A stretch of 64,000 bases of DNA from Foliimonas ilicis (GTDB lineage Bacteria; Pseudomonadota; Alphaproteobacteria; Rhizobiales; Rhizobiaceae): contig NZ_JBDUUH010000007.1 in assembly GCF_039939195.1 (NCBI RefSeq), positions 221,479-285,478 on the forward strand. Direction: 5' to 3'. This document shows positions 1 through 6,935 of this stretch, in pieces; positions within the stretch are counted from its first letter, which is position 1; each line of letters opens with the position of its first letter. The notes beneath the pieces are model-generated. The model saw only the letters and a list, made by a program, of their open reading frames with translations. It was not told the DNA's origin and searched no databases. Both the position numbers and the translations under genes were made by a program.

Positions 1-1235
1 CGACACATTTCGGCAGGCGCAAAGAGCCTCACACCGTCATCATCGCGCGCGGCGATGAGATACGCCATTTCACCATCAGACCATGGTTGGCTGCCCTTAT
101 CGGATCAGCGCTTTGCGCAGTTGCGATCGGCTACCTTCTCGCAACCTCGTATCTCGTCATGCGCGACGATCTCATCGGCGCTTCGACCGCCAGGCAGGCA
201 CGAATTCAGCAAGCTTACGAAGACCGGATTTCCGCCCTTCGCGCGCAAGTCGATCGCATAACGAGCCGGCAATTGCTCGATCAGCAACTCGTCGAAAGCA
301 AAGTCACCGAACTGCTCACGCGTCAGACCGAGCTGAATGAACGTCACGGACGGCTTGCCCCCATGCTTCCGGCAACCGCTGCGACCGGCAATCTTCCGGG
401 CAACGCGCCCGTTCCCGCCCAAAAGCCCGAGATTCGCGCAAGCATCGATGGCGAAACGACACCAGGTTACGCCAAGGCAGCAGGTCTGCTCGCATTTCGC
501 CCTGCCCGCCCCGCATTCGAGGATGAAACACCGGCTGATCGCGCGGATCTGATGTTCATCGCGATCAACAAATCTCTGCGCACGATCGAGAAAGAGCAGC
601 TTTCAAGCATCAATTCGCTTGCGGAAAATGCGTATCAGACCGCCGATGCGATTTCGGAAGCGCTGGAATCTGCCGGACTGCCTATCGACACGGAGGATTC
701 GGATAACGCGGTCGGCGGTCCTCTGATCGCACTGGACAAAGCGACCGTGTTCGACGCACGTGTCAAGGAACTGGACGAGGCTCTGACAAAACTGGAGACG
801 ATGAAGGAAAAGGCGCGTCTGCTGCCGATTTCAAATCCGGCTCCGGGACATCCCGTATCCAGCACATTCGGAGTTCGCAAAGATCCGCTTCTTGGAACGC
901 CCGCGCTGCATTCCGGCATGGATTTTCGCGCGACACCCGGCACGCCGGTCAAAGCGACCGCCAAAGGCAAAGTCGTCCGTGCCGGTTGGGCCGGCGGCTA
1001 TGGCCGCATGGTGGAAATCCTGCATGATGGAGGCTACTCGACCCGCTACGCCCATATGAGCAAGGTTCTGGCTCAAAAGGGCCAGAACGTGCAGCCGGGT
1101 GACATCATCGGAGAGGTTGGCAGCACCGGAAGGTCGACCGGTCCTCACCTTCACTATGAGGTGCGAAACCAAGGTGCCGCGACAGATCCGCTACGTTTTC
1201 TGAAGCTTGGGAAGGCCATTGGCCCCTACCTCTGA
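1..1235 (+). CDS. M23 (LytM-type) peptidoglycan endopeptidase, 5' end cut by window edge
   Basis: The reading frame is open to the left edge (first full codon at base 3), and the residues before the membrane segment (HTVIIARGDEIRHF, then TIRPW) look like the usual N-terminus of rhizobial M23 proteins, so the TTG at 87 is not a true start. Seen in order: short cytoplasmic tail, one transmembrane helix (about bases 87-160), a charged coiled-coil stretch, a linker, and a C-terminal M23 domain (bases 880-1200) with the zinc motifs HSGMD and HLH intact. Family role: periplasmic cleavage of peptidoglycan cross-links, or a LytM activator of amidases; intact zinc ligands favour an active enzyme. Confidence 0.9.
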   Translation, partial: THFGRRKEPHTVIIARGDEIRHFTIRPWLAALIGSALCAVAIGYLLATSYLVMRDDLIGASTARQARIQQAYEDRISALRAQVDRITSRQLLDQQLVESKVTELLTRQTELNERHGRLAPMLPATAATGNLPGNAPVPAQKPEIRASIDGETTPGYAKAAGLLAFRPARPAFEDETPADRADLMFIAINKSLRTIEKEQLSSINSLAENAYQTADAISEALESAGLPIDTEDSDNAVGGPLIALDKATVFDARVKELDEALTKLETMKEKARLLPISNPAPGHPVSSTFGVRKDPLLGTPALHSGMDFRATPGTPVKATAKGKVVRAGWAGGYGRMVEILHDGGYSTRYAHMSKVLAQKGQNVQPGDIIGEVGSTGRSTGPHLHYEVRNQGAATDPLRFLKLGKAIGPYL

Positions 1236-1273
1236 GCACGAAATTCCATCACCTAAAAAATCCGAAATTTTCC

Positions 1274-1298
1274 GGAACCGTTGAAACATCGCGACGTT
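1274..1298 (+). promoter_or_regulatory. EcfG-type general stress response promoter
   Basis: GGAAC at 1274-1278 and CGTT at 1295-1298 are separated by exactly 16 bases, a perfect match to the EcfG (RpoE2) consensus GGAAC-N16/17-CGTT of alphaproteobacteria. Transcription would begin near 1305, ahead of the 115-residue protein at 1429. Confidence 0.7.
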
Positions 1299-1428
1299 CA
1301 GAAGCTGGATGTTTCTGATCGCGTCGCTGATGTCGATTGAACGTGTCCCCAGCGCTTTAATAGGGCATAATAGCCCTGTTCGAATCACTGCGTTTGGTCA
1401 AGATTTCTGGACTGAAGGTACTATCGGA

Positions 1429-1776
1429 ATGCTGAACGGCAGCGCTCTATCTCCCCACGCTCAAATAACCAAATCAATTCTGTTTCCTGTGCCGGAAGCG
1501 GTGAAGCAAGCCATGCTTGTCTATCTCTGCAGCCAAGTGGAAGGACGTGCAATTTCCACCGCGGATGCCATCGGCTCGATGCGGCGCGATGCGCCCGAAT
1601 GTACACTTACAGACAAACAACTCGAGCTTTACGCCGTCACGCAGGCCGTGGAGCAGGATTACGCGATCCGTTTCGATTGCAATGCGGCAGAAAAGACTCG
1701 CATCGAACTCGCCGAAAGCCTCTCGCCCAAGGCGGCTTACGATGACAAGATAGGCTATGCGACGCGCGCGGCCTGA
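1429..1776 (+). CDS. hypothetical protein, 115 aa, probable stress-regulated
   Basis: Soluble protein without signal peptide or membrane helix; function not recognised. The ATG at 1429 has an AAGG at 1415-1418 and opens a segment (ILFPVPEAVKQAMLVYLC) that reads like a folded helical protein. An upstream in-frame ATG at 1309 would give 155 residues, but it lies only about 4 bases after the predicted start of transcription from the EcfG promoter at 1274-1298, leaving no room for a ribosome site; a leaderless start there is possible but less likely. The promoter and the neighbouring CsbD gene suggest a stress role (inference). Confidence 0.6.
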   Translation: MLNGSALSPHAQITKSILFPVPEAVKQAMLVYLCSQVEGRAISTADAIGSMRRDAPECTLTDKQLELYAVTQAVEQDYAIRFDCNAAEKTRIELAESLSPKAAYDDKIGYATRAA

Positions 1777-1907
1777 CGCGCTATCTTATTTGATTGGCAA
1801 AAATCCCGATTAAGGGCCGAATTGACGTCTCTACGGGTTTCTTTTGCCATATTCCAAGCTAGTATTCCGGCGATCCAGATTGTGGGGGCGCTCTCTCGGA
1901 AAGCTTG

Positions 1908-2066
1908 ATGCTACTACGCCTGATTATCCTCTGCACCATCATCGCAATCTTCGCCTTTGGCTTCGCGGAACTCGTGAATTACGCCAGCGACCGTTCGGCC
2001 TCAGAGGCATGCGGAGAATGGTCGAATCCTGATTGCCCAGCGACATCTCCCCCCGCTGCAGAGTAA
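1908..2066 (+). CDS. small membrane or secreted peptide, 52 aa
   Basis: ATG at 1908 preceded by GGAAAG (1898-1903). The peptide starts MLLRLIILCTIIAIFAFGF, one hydrophobic helix of about 17 residues, followed by a polar tail with two cysteines (ACGEW and PDCPA) and a Pro/Ala end. It could be a single-pass inner membrane microprotein with a periplasmic disulfide, or a secreted peptide. It lies 67 bases upstream of csbD, on the same strand, but csbD has its own stress promoter in between. No family recognised. Confidence 0.5.
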   Translation: MLLRLIILCTIIAIFAFGFAELVNYASDRSASEACGEWSNPDCPATSPPAAE

Positions 2067-2079
2067 TTCAAAAACTCTC

Positions 2080-2104
2080 GGAACATATTGAATCTCCATA
2101 CGTT
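2080..2104 (+). promoter_or_regulatory. EcfG-type promoter of csbD
   Basis: GGAAC at 2080-2084, 16-base spacer, CGTT at 2101-2104: perfect match to the EcfG consensus. It places the csbD transcript start at about 2111, 23 bases before the ATG, with AAGGAG at 2121-2126 as ribosome site. Confidence 0.8.
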
Positions 2105-2133
2105 TCCCTTGAGAACCAACCAAGGAGAAAATT

Positions 2134-2337
2134 ATGAATTGGGATCGTGTTGAAGGCAATTGGAAACAGGTCAAAGGTAAGGTCAAGGAGAAGTGGGGCG
2201 ATCTCACCGACGATGACCTGGACGTGATCGACGGCAAGCGTGAGCAGCTCGAAGGCAAGCTTCAGGAGCGCTACGGTTACGCTAAGGATCAGGCCAAGAA
2301 CGAAGTGGACAACTGGTATAACAGCCAGAAGCTCTGA
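2134..2337 (+). CDS. CsbD family stress protein
   Basis: 67 residues, highly charged and without hydrophobic core, beginning MNWDRVEGNWKQ and containing the repeated KGK/EGKLQERYG pattern that defines CsbD (PF05532). Family members are small, abundant, probably disordered or helical proteins made under general stress control; molecular function unknown. The context fits: perfect EcfG promoter upstream, strong ribosome site, and a rho-independent terminator 3 bases after the stop, so this is a monocistronic stress gene. Confidence 0.93.
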   Translation: MNWDRVEGNWKQVKGKVKEKWGDLTDDDLDVIDGKREQLEGKLQERYGYAKDQAKNEVDNWYNSQKL

Positions 2338-2340
2338 TCA

Positions 2341-2374
2341 AAAAGCCCCGGTACTCAGCCGGGGCTTTTTTCTT
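2341..2374 (+). terminator. rho-independent terminator of csbD
   Basis: AAAAAGCCCCGG, a 7-base loop, then CCGGGGCTTTTTT. The stem is perfect and the flanking A and T runs could make it work in both directions. Confidence 0.92.
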
Positions 2375-2474
2375 TAGCCGCGTCACTCACTCGCTCGAAA
2401 TTTACGCGGCGCATTAACGTTTCATTTGGGACGTATGCCTAATTCTGCCTCGGGAGAAATATTCGGGGCCGTTC

Positions 2475-2723
2475 ATGAGTGTAGTAAACATAGTCGCGTT
2501 TCCGCTTCATCGCAGGAAGACATTGGTAAAGGGGATTGCCAAGGTTTTGGCGTCCAAGAACGGCGAGGATGCAAATCGCTTCTGGCGCGATACTGCAAAG
2601 ACCATTCTTCGTCAGCTTCAAACGCAAGGATTGCAGCAAGGCGATTCCGAACGCGAAGTCCGCGCCCTGCTTTCGGCAGTAATGGCCGAAATCCAATGGA
2701 ACGCTGAGACGGCAACGGCCTGA
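2475..2723 (+). CDS. DUF6074 family protein
   Basis: 82 residues, start MSVVNIVAFPLHRR, with the motif DANRFWRDTAKTILRQLQ in the middle. This matches the small DUF6074 family of Hyphomicrobiales, which has no known function. The N-terminal VAFP motif, the Phe-Trp pair and the helical second half are the recognisable parts. It sits alone after the csbD terminator and before an unrelated small oxygenase-fold gene; no EcfG promoter visible in front. Confidence 0.75.
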   Translation: MSVVNIVAFPLHRRKTLVKGIAKVLASKNGEDANRFWRDTAKTILRQLQTQGLQQGDSEREVRALLSAVMAEIQWNAETATA

Positions 2724-2793
2724 GCGTCTTGTTTTGCCCGGCCGCTGCTTCTGAGATACAAATCTTCAAACCAGAACAGCCGGGCAGCACACA

Positions 2794-3147
2794 ATGAACT
2801 CTGCAAATTCTATTGCCGCCATTTCGAAATTCGAGGTGATCGACGGCAATGCCGAGGAATTCCTTCAGCTTCTTCGCGAACACGCGAGAAAAGCGCTTCA
2901 CGAAGATTCAGGCTGTCAGCGTTTTGGGATTTTCCGGCAATCGGCTGCTTCGTTCTTTTCGAACGAACTCTACGACAGTGACGCCGCTTTTAAGAATCAC
3001 GAAGCAAGTGCGCGATCGGCATCATTCAATGCAGCGGCCAAGCCCCTGCTCAAATCGCATGAACGCATGACTGGCGAATCGGTCGAACATTTTGAACGAG
3101 AGCACGGAATTCACCCGAGCGACCTGAACGCGACAAACGACGATTGA
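2794..3147 (+). CDS. putative quinol monooxygenase, ABM-fold protein
   Basis: 117 residues. Residues 8-95 follow the antibiotic biosynthesis monooxygenase fold (PF03992): a beta strand ending KFEVIDGNAEEFLQLL, a helix, GCQRFGIFRQ, then FFSNELYDSDAAFKNHEAS, where the last part is the usual 'aF..H..s' helix. Small cofactor-free oxygenases or heme/quinol-binding dimers share this fold, so the substrate cannot be told. The acidic, His-containing C-terminal tail is extra. Neighbouring stress genes suggest a detoxification role (inference). Confidence 0.8.
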   Translation: MNSANSIAAISKFEVIDGNAEEFLQLLREHARKALHEDSGCQRFGIFRQSAASFFSNELYDSDAAFKNHEASARSASFNAAAKPLLKSHERMTGESVEHFEREHGIHPSDLNATNDD

Positions 3148-3189
3148 GCCTGCCACCGGCAAGCCCAATCATCGCTAAAAGTGCCGCGA

Positions 3190-3495
3190 CTATCGGCGCG
3201 AAAAGAAGCTGACCAGCAAACCTGCAACGACCAGACCGACGATTGCGGTGGCAGCCGGGTTGTCACGCGCCGTTTGTTCGACATCGCGAGCTCGCTTCTT
3301 GATATGCGGCAGCGCATCATTGAACCGCGCGCGTGCTTCGTCGTAAAAATCCGAAGCTACATCCACCGCATCGTCATAAGCATGCGCTCCGCGCTTGCCT
3401 GCCGCCTTTTTAAGGCTGGCGATTTCCTTGCGGAGACTCTTCAACTGATCTTCAAGATCGAGGTCGTCGCGAATTTTTGAAAAAGTGGAAGCCAT
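3190..3495 (-). CDS. DUF883 (ElaB/YqjD-like) membrane-anchored protein
   Basis: 101 residues: an amphipathic, Lys/Glu-rich helical region (residues 10-75) and one C-terminal transmembrane helix (about residues 82-98, AATAIVGLVVAGLLVSFF) ending SRR. This is the plan of the ElaB/YqjD/YgaM family, tail-anchored proteins that in E. coli bind ribosomes in stationary phase. A near-EcfG promoter lies upstream at 3536-3560 on this strand. Facing the ABM-fold gene, it belongs with the surrounding stress genes. Confidence 0.85.
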   Translation of the reverse strand: MASTFSKIRDDLDLEDQLKSLRKEIASLKKAAGKRGAHAYDDAVDVASDFYDEARARFNDALPHIKKRARDVEQTARDNPAATAIVGLVVAGLLVSFFSRR

Positions 3496-3535
3496 GAAAA
3501 GCTGCTCCTGAACATATTTGAAATTACGCCTCTAA

Positions 3536-3560
3536 AATGCGCGGGGCTTCAAATCGTTCC
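3536..3560 (-). promoter_or_regulatory. near-consensus EcfG promoter for the DUF883 gene
   Basis: On the minus strand GGAAC (3560-3556) is followed after 16 bases by CATT (3539-3536), one mismatch from CGTT. About 40 bases upstream of the DUF883 ATG. Weaker than the two perfect sites. Confidence 0.4.
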
Positions 3561-3572
3561 GGTTGGCGGGCT

Positions 3573-3863
3573 CTACTTCTCCGATACGACATCCGCCGAA
3601 TAACGTATCTCGCGCATCGGACGCACCTTGCGGGTTGTCGCGTCGTAGGTCGGGTGGGCCTTGTAGGCGGACAGCGCAGCCTGATCGTCGAACTCGGCGT
3701 AAACGACGATGTCGATTTCATCCGACCAGGTATCGACCTTGGTGTTCTTGGTGACTTCAAAGTGCCGCGAATGCGGGATCGTGCCGAGCGCCATGAGTTC
3801 GGAGCGGATCACGTCCACGCTCTCTCCCGGTTTGGCGCTGAAAAAGACTATATGCCGGATCAA
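3573..3863 (-). CDS. Dabb family (stress-responsive A/B barrel) protein
   Basis: I choose the TTG at 3863: it gives the family-typical start MIRHIVFFSAK and has GGAGG five bases ahead, whereas the upstream ATG (3875) carries that GGAGG inside its own codons. The 96-residue protein shows the Dabb pattern (PF07876): IRHIVFF, the central W-containing strand, FDDQAALSAYKAHPTYD, and a final VRPMREIRYSADVV strand. Dabb proteins are dimeric ferredoxin-like barrels, often stress-induced; some are cyclases or oxygenases of small aromatics. No specific substrate can be named. Confidence 0.85.
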   Translation of the reverse strand: MIRHIVFFSAKPGESVDVIRSELMALGTIPHSRHFEVTKNTKVDTWSDEIDIVVYAEFDDQAALSAYKAHPTYDATTRKVRPMREIRYSADVVSEK

Positions 3864-3924
3864 CCCAGCCTCCATGCAAATTTCATGGCGTCTTTTGGGT
3901 CGAAGCGGCAACAAGGTCAATGCG

Positions 3925-4053
3925 TCATATACCGACACTTCTCATAAGCGACTGGAGCGCCCTGATCACCATGTCGAGATAACGGCCATTGTTCCTCGCC
4001 GCATCCCAAACGATCAATCCGGTGATGAGACAGACGGCAACAACGTAACGCAA
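3925..4053 (-). CDS. microprotein, 42 aa, single hydrophobic helix
   Basis: TTG start at 4053 with GGGAGG (4066-4061 on this strand) eight bases ahead. Translation begins MRYVVAVCLITGLIVWD, a hydrophobic helix, then ARNNGRYLDMVIRALQSLMR, an amphipathic basic helix, ending SVGI. It is separated from the Dabb start by 61 bases and may be co-transcribed with it. The strong ribosome site and helix-plus-amphipathic layout argue for a real inner-membrane microprotein; I do not recognise a named family. Confidence 0.5.
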   Translation of the reverse strand: MRYVVAVCLITGLIVWDAARNNGRYLDMVIRALQSLMRSVGI

Positions 4054-4292
4054 AAAAGCCTCCCGATTTTATAAATATTCAGGTTTTTTCACTGTGCGAA
4101 TCTGGATTCCACTAGACGGCTTGCTCATGCAGCCTAGCAGCCAATAGTAAAACGAACAGTTTCAAATGTTGACGCGATTAGAATCTGTCCATTCAGCTTT
4201 TGTATACTGGCATATCGGTTGGCCCAGAACACCTCTTGAAGTTTTTGAAAACGACGTGGAATATCGTAGCCGGCATTCAACGGGGAGGAGCT
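4054..4292. other. intergenic, no gene seen
   Basis: AT-richer spacer between the divergent microprotein gene and cfa. No ORF with a ribosome site, no RNA gene and no repeat recognised; it must hold the promoter for the minus-strand Dabb unit. Confidence 0.5.
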
Positions 4293-4318
4293 GAAACTAA
4301 TGACGGAAATTCGTCGTT
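4293..4318 (+). promoter_or_regulatory. candidate EcfG promoter of cfa
   Basis: GAAAC at 4293-4297, 17-base spacer, CGTT at 4315-4318: one mismatch from GGAAC-N17-CGTT. Located 71 bases before the chosen cfa start. Confidence 0.4.
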
Positions 4319-4388
4319 TCAGTGAAAGTCCATCTTTTCCAAAGAGTTGGACAAAATTCTTTTGGAGATGCGACTTGAAGGCCCGGCT

Positions 4389-5648
4389 ATGAAATCGACA
4401 AATGACAAAAGCCTGGTTTCAAGCGAAACCGTAAAGCTGGACGAGCACAATTTCGCGGAGTTCGCAAAAGGCCTTCCAGCCCGCGTCCGTATGGTGCTTT
4501 CGGGCGCAATGCAGCTTGCCCGCGGCTCGCTTCACATCACCATGCCAGATGGCCGCGCCGTACTGGTAGGCGGCAAGGCTCCCGGACCGGACGCAGCCCT
4601 CATTCTCAACAATTGGCGCCTGCCCGGCCGCGCATTCACCGGCGGCACGATCGGCGTTGCCGAATCCTATATCGACGGCGATTGGGAAAGCCCGGACGTG
4701 ACGAGCTTTCTTGAACTCTTCGTCGTCAATGTGGAAGCCGGCGAACGGGTTGCAGGCGGTGCAAACTGGCTGATGAATACCGTCCAGCGCATCCGCCACT
4801 GGCTGAACGAAAACACGCGCACCGGCTCGAAGCGCAATATTTCCGCGCATTACGATCTGGGCAACGCCTTTTACGGTCAGTGGCTCGATTCGAGCATGAC
4901 CTATTCTTCGGCGCTTTATGCGAACGGCGCGAACGATCTGGAAAGCGCACAGGCCGCCAAATACCGCGCGCTGGCAAAAGACACCGGCATCACTTCCGAT
5001 TCGCATGTACTTGAAATCGGCTGCGGCTGGGGTGGTTTTGCCGAATTCGCGGCCAGCGAAATCGGCTGCCGGGTGACGGGGCTGACGATCAGCCAGGAGC
5101 AATATGACTTCGCGACAGCGCGCATGGCAAAGTCGGGCCTGTCGGACAAGGTCGAGATCAAGCTTCAGGATTATCGCGACGAGAGCGGCAAATACGACAA
5201 CATCGCCTCCATTGAGATGTTCGAGGCCGTTGGTGAGAAATATTGGCCGGTCTTCTTCGGCAAGGTCAAAGAATGCCTGAAACCCGGTGGCACGGCGGGC
5301 ATGCAGATCATCACCATCAACGAAAACGCCTATGAGCTTTACCGCAGCAGACCGGATTTCATCCAACGCTACGTGTTTCCGGGCGGCATGCTGCCCACGC
5401 CTTCTCACCTGAAGTCCCTCGGAAACCAGCACGACCTTTCCTATCTGCGCGAGCGCATTTTCCCGCAGGATTATGCGCGCACCCTCGCCGACTGGCGTAT
5501 CCGCTTCTGGGCATCTTGGGAAAAGCTGGTGCCACTCGGTTTCGACGAGCGCTTCAAGAAGCTCTGGGAGTTTTACCTGCATTATTGCGAGGCAGGTTTC
5601 CGCGCCGAATATATCGACGTGCGGCAGGTCGTTTATCAGGCGAAGTAA
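4389..5648 (+). CDS. cfa: cyclopropane-fatty-acyl-phospholipid synthase
   Basis: About 419 residues, the normal Cfa length. Transfers a methylene group from S-adenosylmethionine onto cis double bonds of membrane phospholipids. Seen: an N-terminal lipid-binding domain (residues 30-150, with GTIGVAESYIDGDW), then SAHYDLGNAFYGQWLDSSMTYS, SAM motif VLEIGCGWGGFAEFA, SIEMFEAVGEKYW, and the C-terminal LRIRFWASWE-like helices. ATG at 4389 is preceded by GAAGG; ATG at 4368 and TTG at 4347 are alternatives. Cfa is a classic stationary-phase/acid-stress enzyme, in line with the candidate stress promoter and neighbours. Confidence 0.93.
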   Translation: MKSTNDKSLVSSETVKLDEHNFAEFAKGLPARVRMVLSGAMQLARGSLHITMPDGRAVLVGGKAPGPDAALILNNWRLPGRAFTGGTIGVAESYIDGDWESPDVTSFLELFVVNVEAGERVAGGANWLMNTVQRIRHWLNENTRTGSKRNISAHYDLGNAFYGQWLDSSMTYSSALYANGANDLESAQAAKYRALAKDTGITSDSHVLEIGCGWGGFAEFAASEIGCRVTGLTISQEQYDFATARMAKSGLSDKVEIKLQDYRDESGKYDNIASIEMFEAVGEKYWPVFFGKVKECLKPGGTAGMQIITINENAYELYRSRPDFIQRYVFPGGMLPTPSHLKSLGNQHDLSYLRERIFPQDYARTLADWRIRFWASWEKLVPLGFDERFKKLWEFYLHYCEAGFRAEYIDVRQVVYQAK

Positions 5649-5719
5649 GAGCCGCTTTGCCTCGCTGCGATGTCGTATTTCGAATGCGTATTATCCGCGT
5701 GGCGCGATAGGCTTTGCAA

Positions 5720-6295
5720 ATGAGCCAGACCCTGAACGAGTGGCGAAAAGCCGAGCGTAGTCGCCTGATCGAAGAACGGCTGGCTATACCTGCTGAAATG
5801 CGCTCAGTGATGTCGGTCGAAATCAGCAAGGCGCTGGATCTGGAGATCGGCGATTTCCGCGGCCGCACGGTCAGCCTCTATTGGCCGTTTCGCGGCGAGC
5901 CGGACATGCGCCCGTGGATGAATGCGATTATCGAGCGCGGCGGAGCGGTTGCCCTGCCAATAGTGGTGGAGAAAGCGCAGCCTCTGATTTTCAAGGCCTA
6001 CAAGCCCGGCGACCGGTTGGAAAAAGGCGTCTGGAACATCCCGATCCCGGCGGATGGCGCTCCAATCATACCTGATGTGGTCATCGCGCCGGTGGTCGGC
6101 TTTGACGCAGAAAACTACCGGCTGGGCTATGGCGGCGGCTTTTTCGACCGTACATTGGCCGCCATGCCGGAAAAGCCCTCGGTGATCGGCATCGGCTACG
6201 AGAGCGCGCAAATCCCGTCGATACGGCCGCAGCCCTACGACGTCGTCATGGATATGATCGTGACCGAGCGCGGCCGCTTTACGCCGAAATCTTGA
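5720..6295 (+). CDS. 5-formyltetrahydrofolate cyclo-ligase
   Basis: 191 residues starting MSQTLNEWRKAERSRL. Converts 5-formyl-THF to 5,10-methenyl-THF with ATP in the cytoplasm. Family signs: the N-terminal K..R pair, LYWPFRGEPDM (substrate loop), and the signature VVGFDAENYRLGYGGGFFDRTL near the C-terminus with the Gly-rich ATP loop. ATG at 5720 chosen over the TTG six bases earlier. The 3' end overlaps the convergent Lrp gene by 17 bases. Confidence 0.93.
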   Translation: MSQTLNEWRKAERSRLIEERLAIPAEMRSVMSVEISKALDLEIGDFRGRTVSLYWPFRGEPDMRPWMNAIIERGGAVALPIVVEKAQPLIFKAYKPGDRLEKGVWNIPIPADGAPIIPDVVIAPVVGFDAENYRLGYGGGFFDRTLAAMPEKPSVIGIGYESAQIPSIRPQPYDVVMDMIVTERGRFTPKS

Positions 6296-6791
6296 GACCG
6301 GACTTTTCCCGCGGCGGCTGTACGCGCTCCAGCGGAATGCCGACGCTCGTACGGTCCACGATTTCGCGAAGCGCGAAAGACGAATTGATCTTGATGACAT
6401 GCGGCATCGCCGTCAGCCATTCCTTGTGGATGCGTTCATAGTCGGCCAGATCCTTGGCCGCGATGCGCAGGATATAGTCGTACTCGCCGGACATTAGATG
6501 GCACGAAAGGATGTTGGGGCATCGCTTCACCGCAGCTTCGAAATCGGCAAGCGTCTGATGAAACTGGCCGGAAAGCGATATGTGGACGATGGCCGTCATT
6601 TCGTGGCCCAGCGAAGCATTCGACAGCCGCGCATGATAGCCTCTGATGACGCCGGTCTTCTCAAGATTGTCCAACCGGCGCGAGCAGGCGGATTGCGACA
6701 GGCCGACCTTTTCGGCCAAGGTCGCATTGGCCATTCTTCCGTCTCGCTGCAAGGCATCGAGAATCGCAATATCAATCCTGTCCAGTGCCAT
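6279..6791 (-). CDS. Lrp/AsnC family transcriptional regulator (probable ald regulator)
   Basis: 170 residues starting MALDRIDIAILDALQ. N-terminal winged helix-turn-helix (residues 5-60: ATLAEKVGLSQSACSRRLDNLEKTGVIRGY) and C-terminal RAM/AsnC ligand domain (residues 65-145). An upstream in-frame ATG at 6830 would add 13 residues without a ribosome site. Divergent from ald with 144 bases between; in many alphaproteobacteria such a regulator (AldR/BkdR-like) activates alanine dehydrogenase in response to alanine. That assignment is from context. Confidence 0.92.
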   Translation of the reverse strand: MALDRIDIAILDALQRDGRMANATLAEKVGLSQSACSRRLDNLEKTGVIRGYHARLSNASLGHEMTAIVHISLSGQFHQTLADFEAAVKRCPNILSCHLMSGEYDYILRIAAKDLADYERIHKEWLTAMPHVIKINSSFALREIVDRTSVGIPLERVQPPREKSGLKISA

Positions 6792-6935
6792 TAGCCGACA
6801 ATCCTTCGATAAAATCGCAATTATGCGCAATGATTAACGAATTTTACGCCACTCGACAAATCAATTCGCAAACATATTTTCCGGCTTTTATGTTCAAATA
6901 CCGCTCATAACAAGACTATATGAGGAGATCCTGTC
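6792..6935. promoter_or_regulatory. divergent lrp-ald control region
   Basis: 144 bases, strikingly AT-rich against the coding flanks, with repeated GCAAT/AATTCGCAA-like words between 6811 and 6870 that could be Lrp-type sites, and GAGGAG (6920-6925) as ald ribosome site. No single clear operator can be fixed by eye. Confidence 0.5.

Noticed and set aside
87..89. TTG at 87 as start of the M23 peptidase
   Set aside because: The frame is open to the left edge and the upstream residues look conserved, so the gene is truncated by the window.
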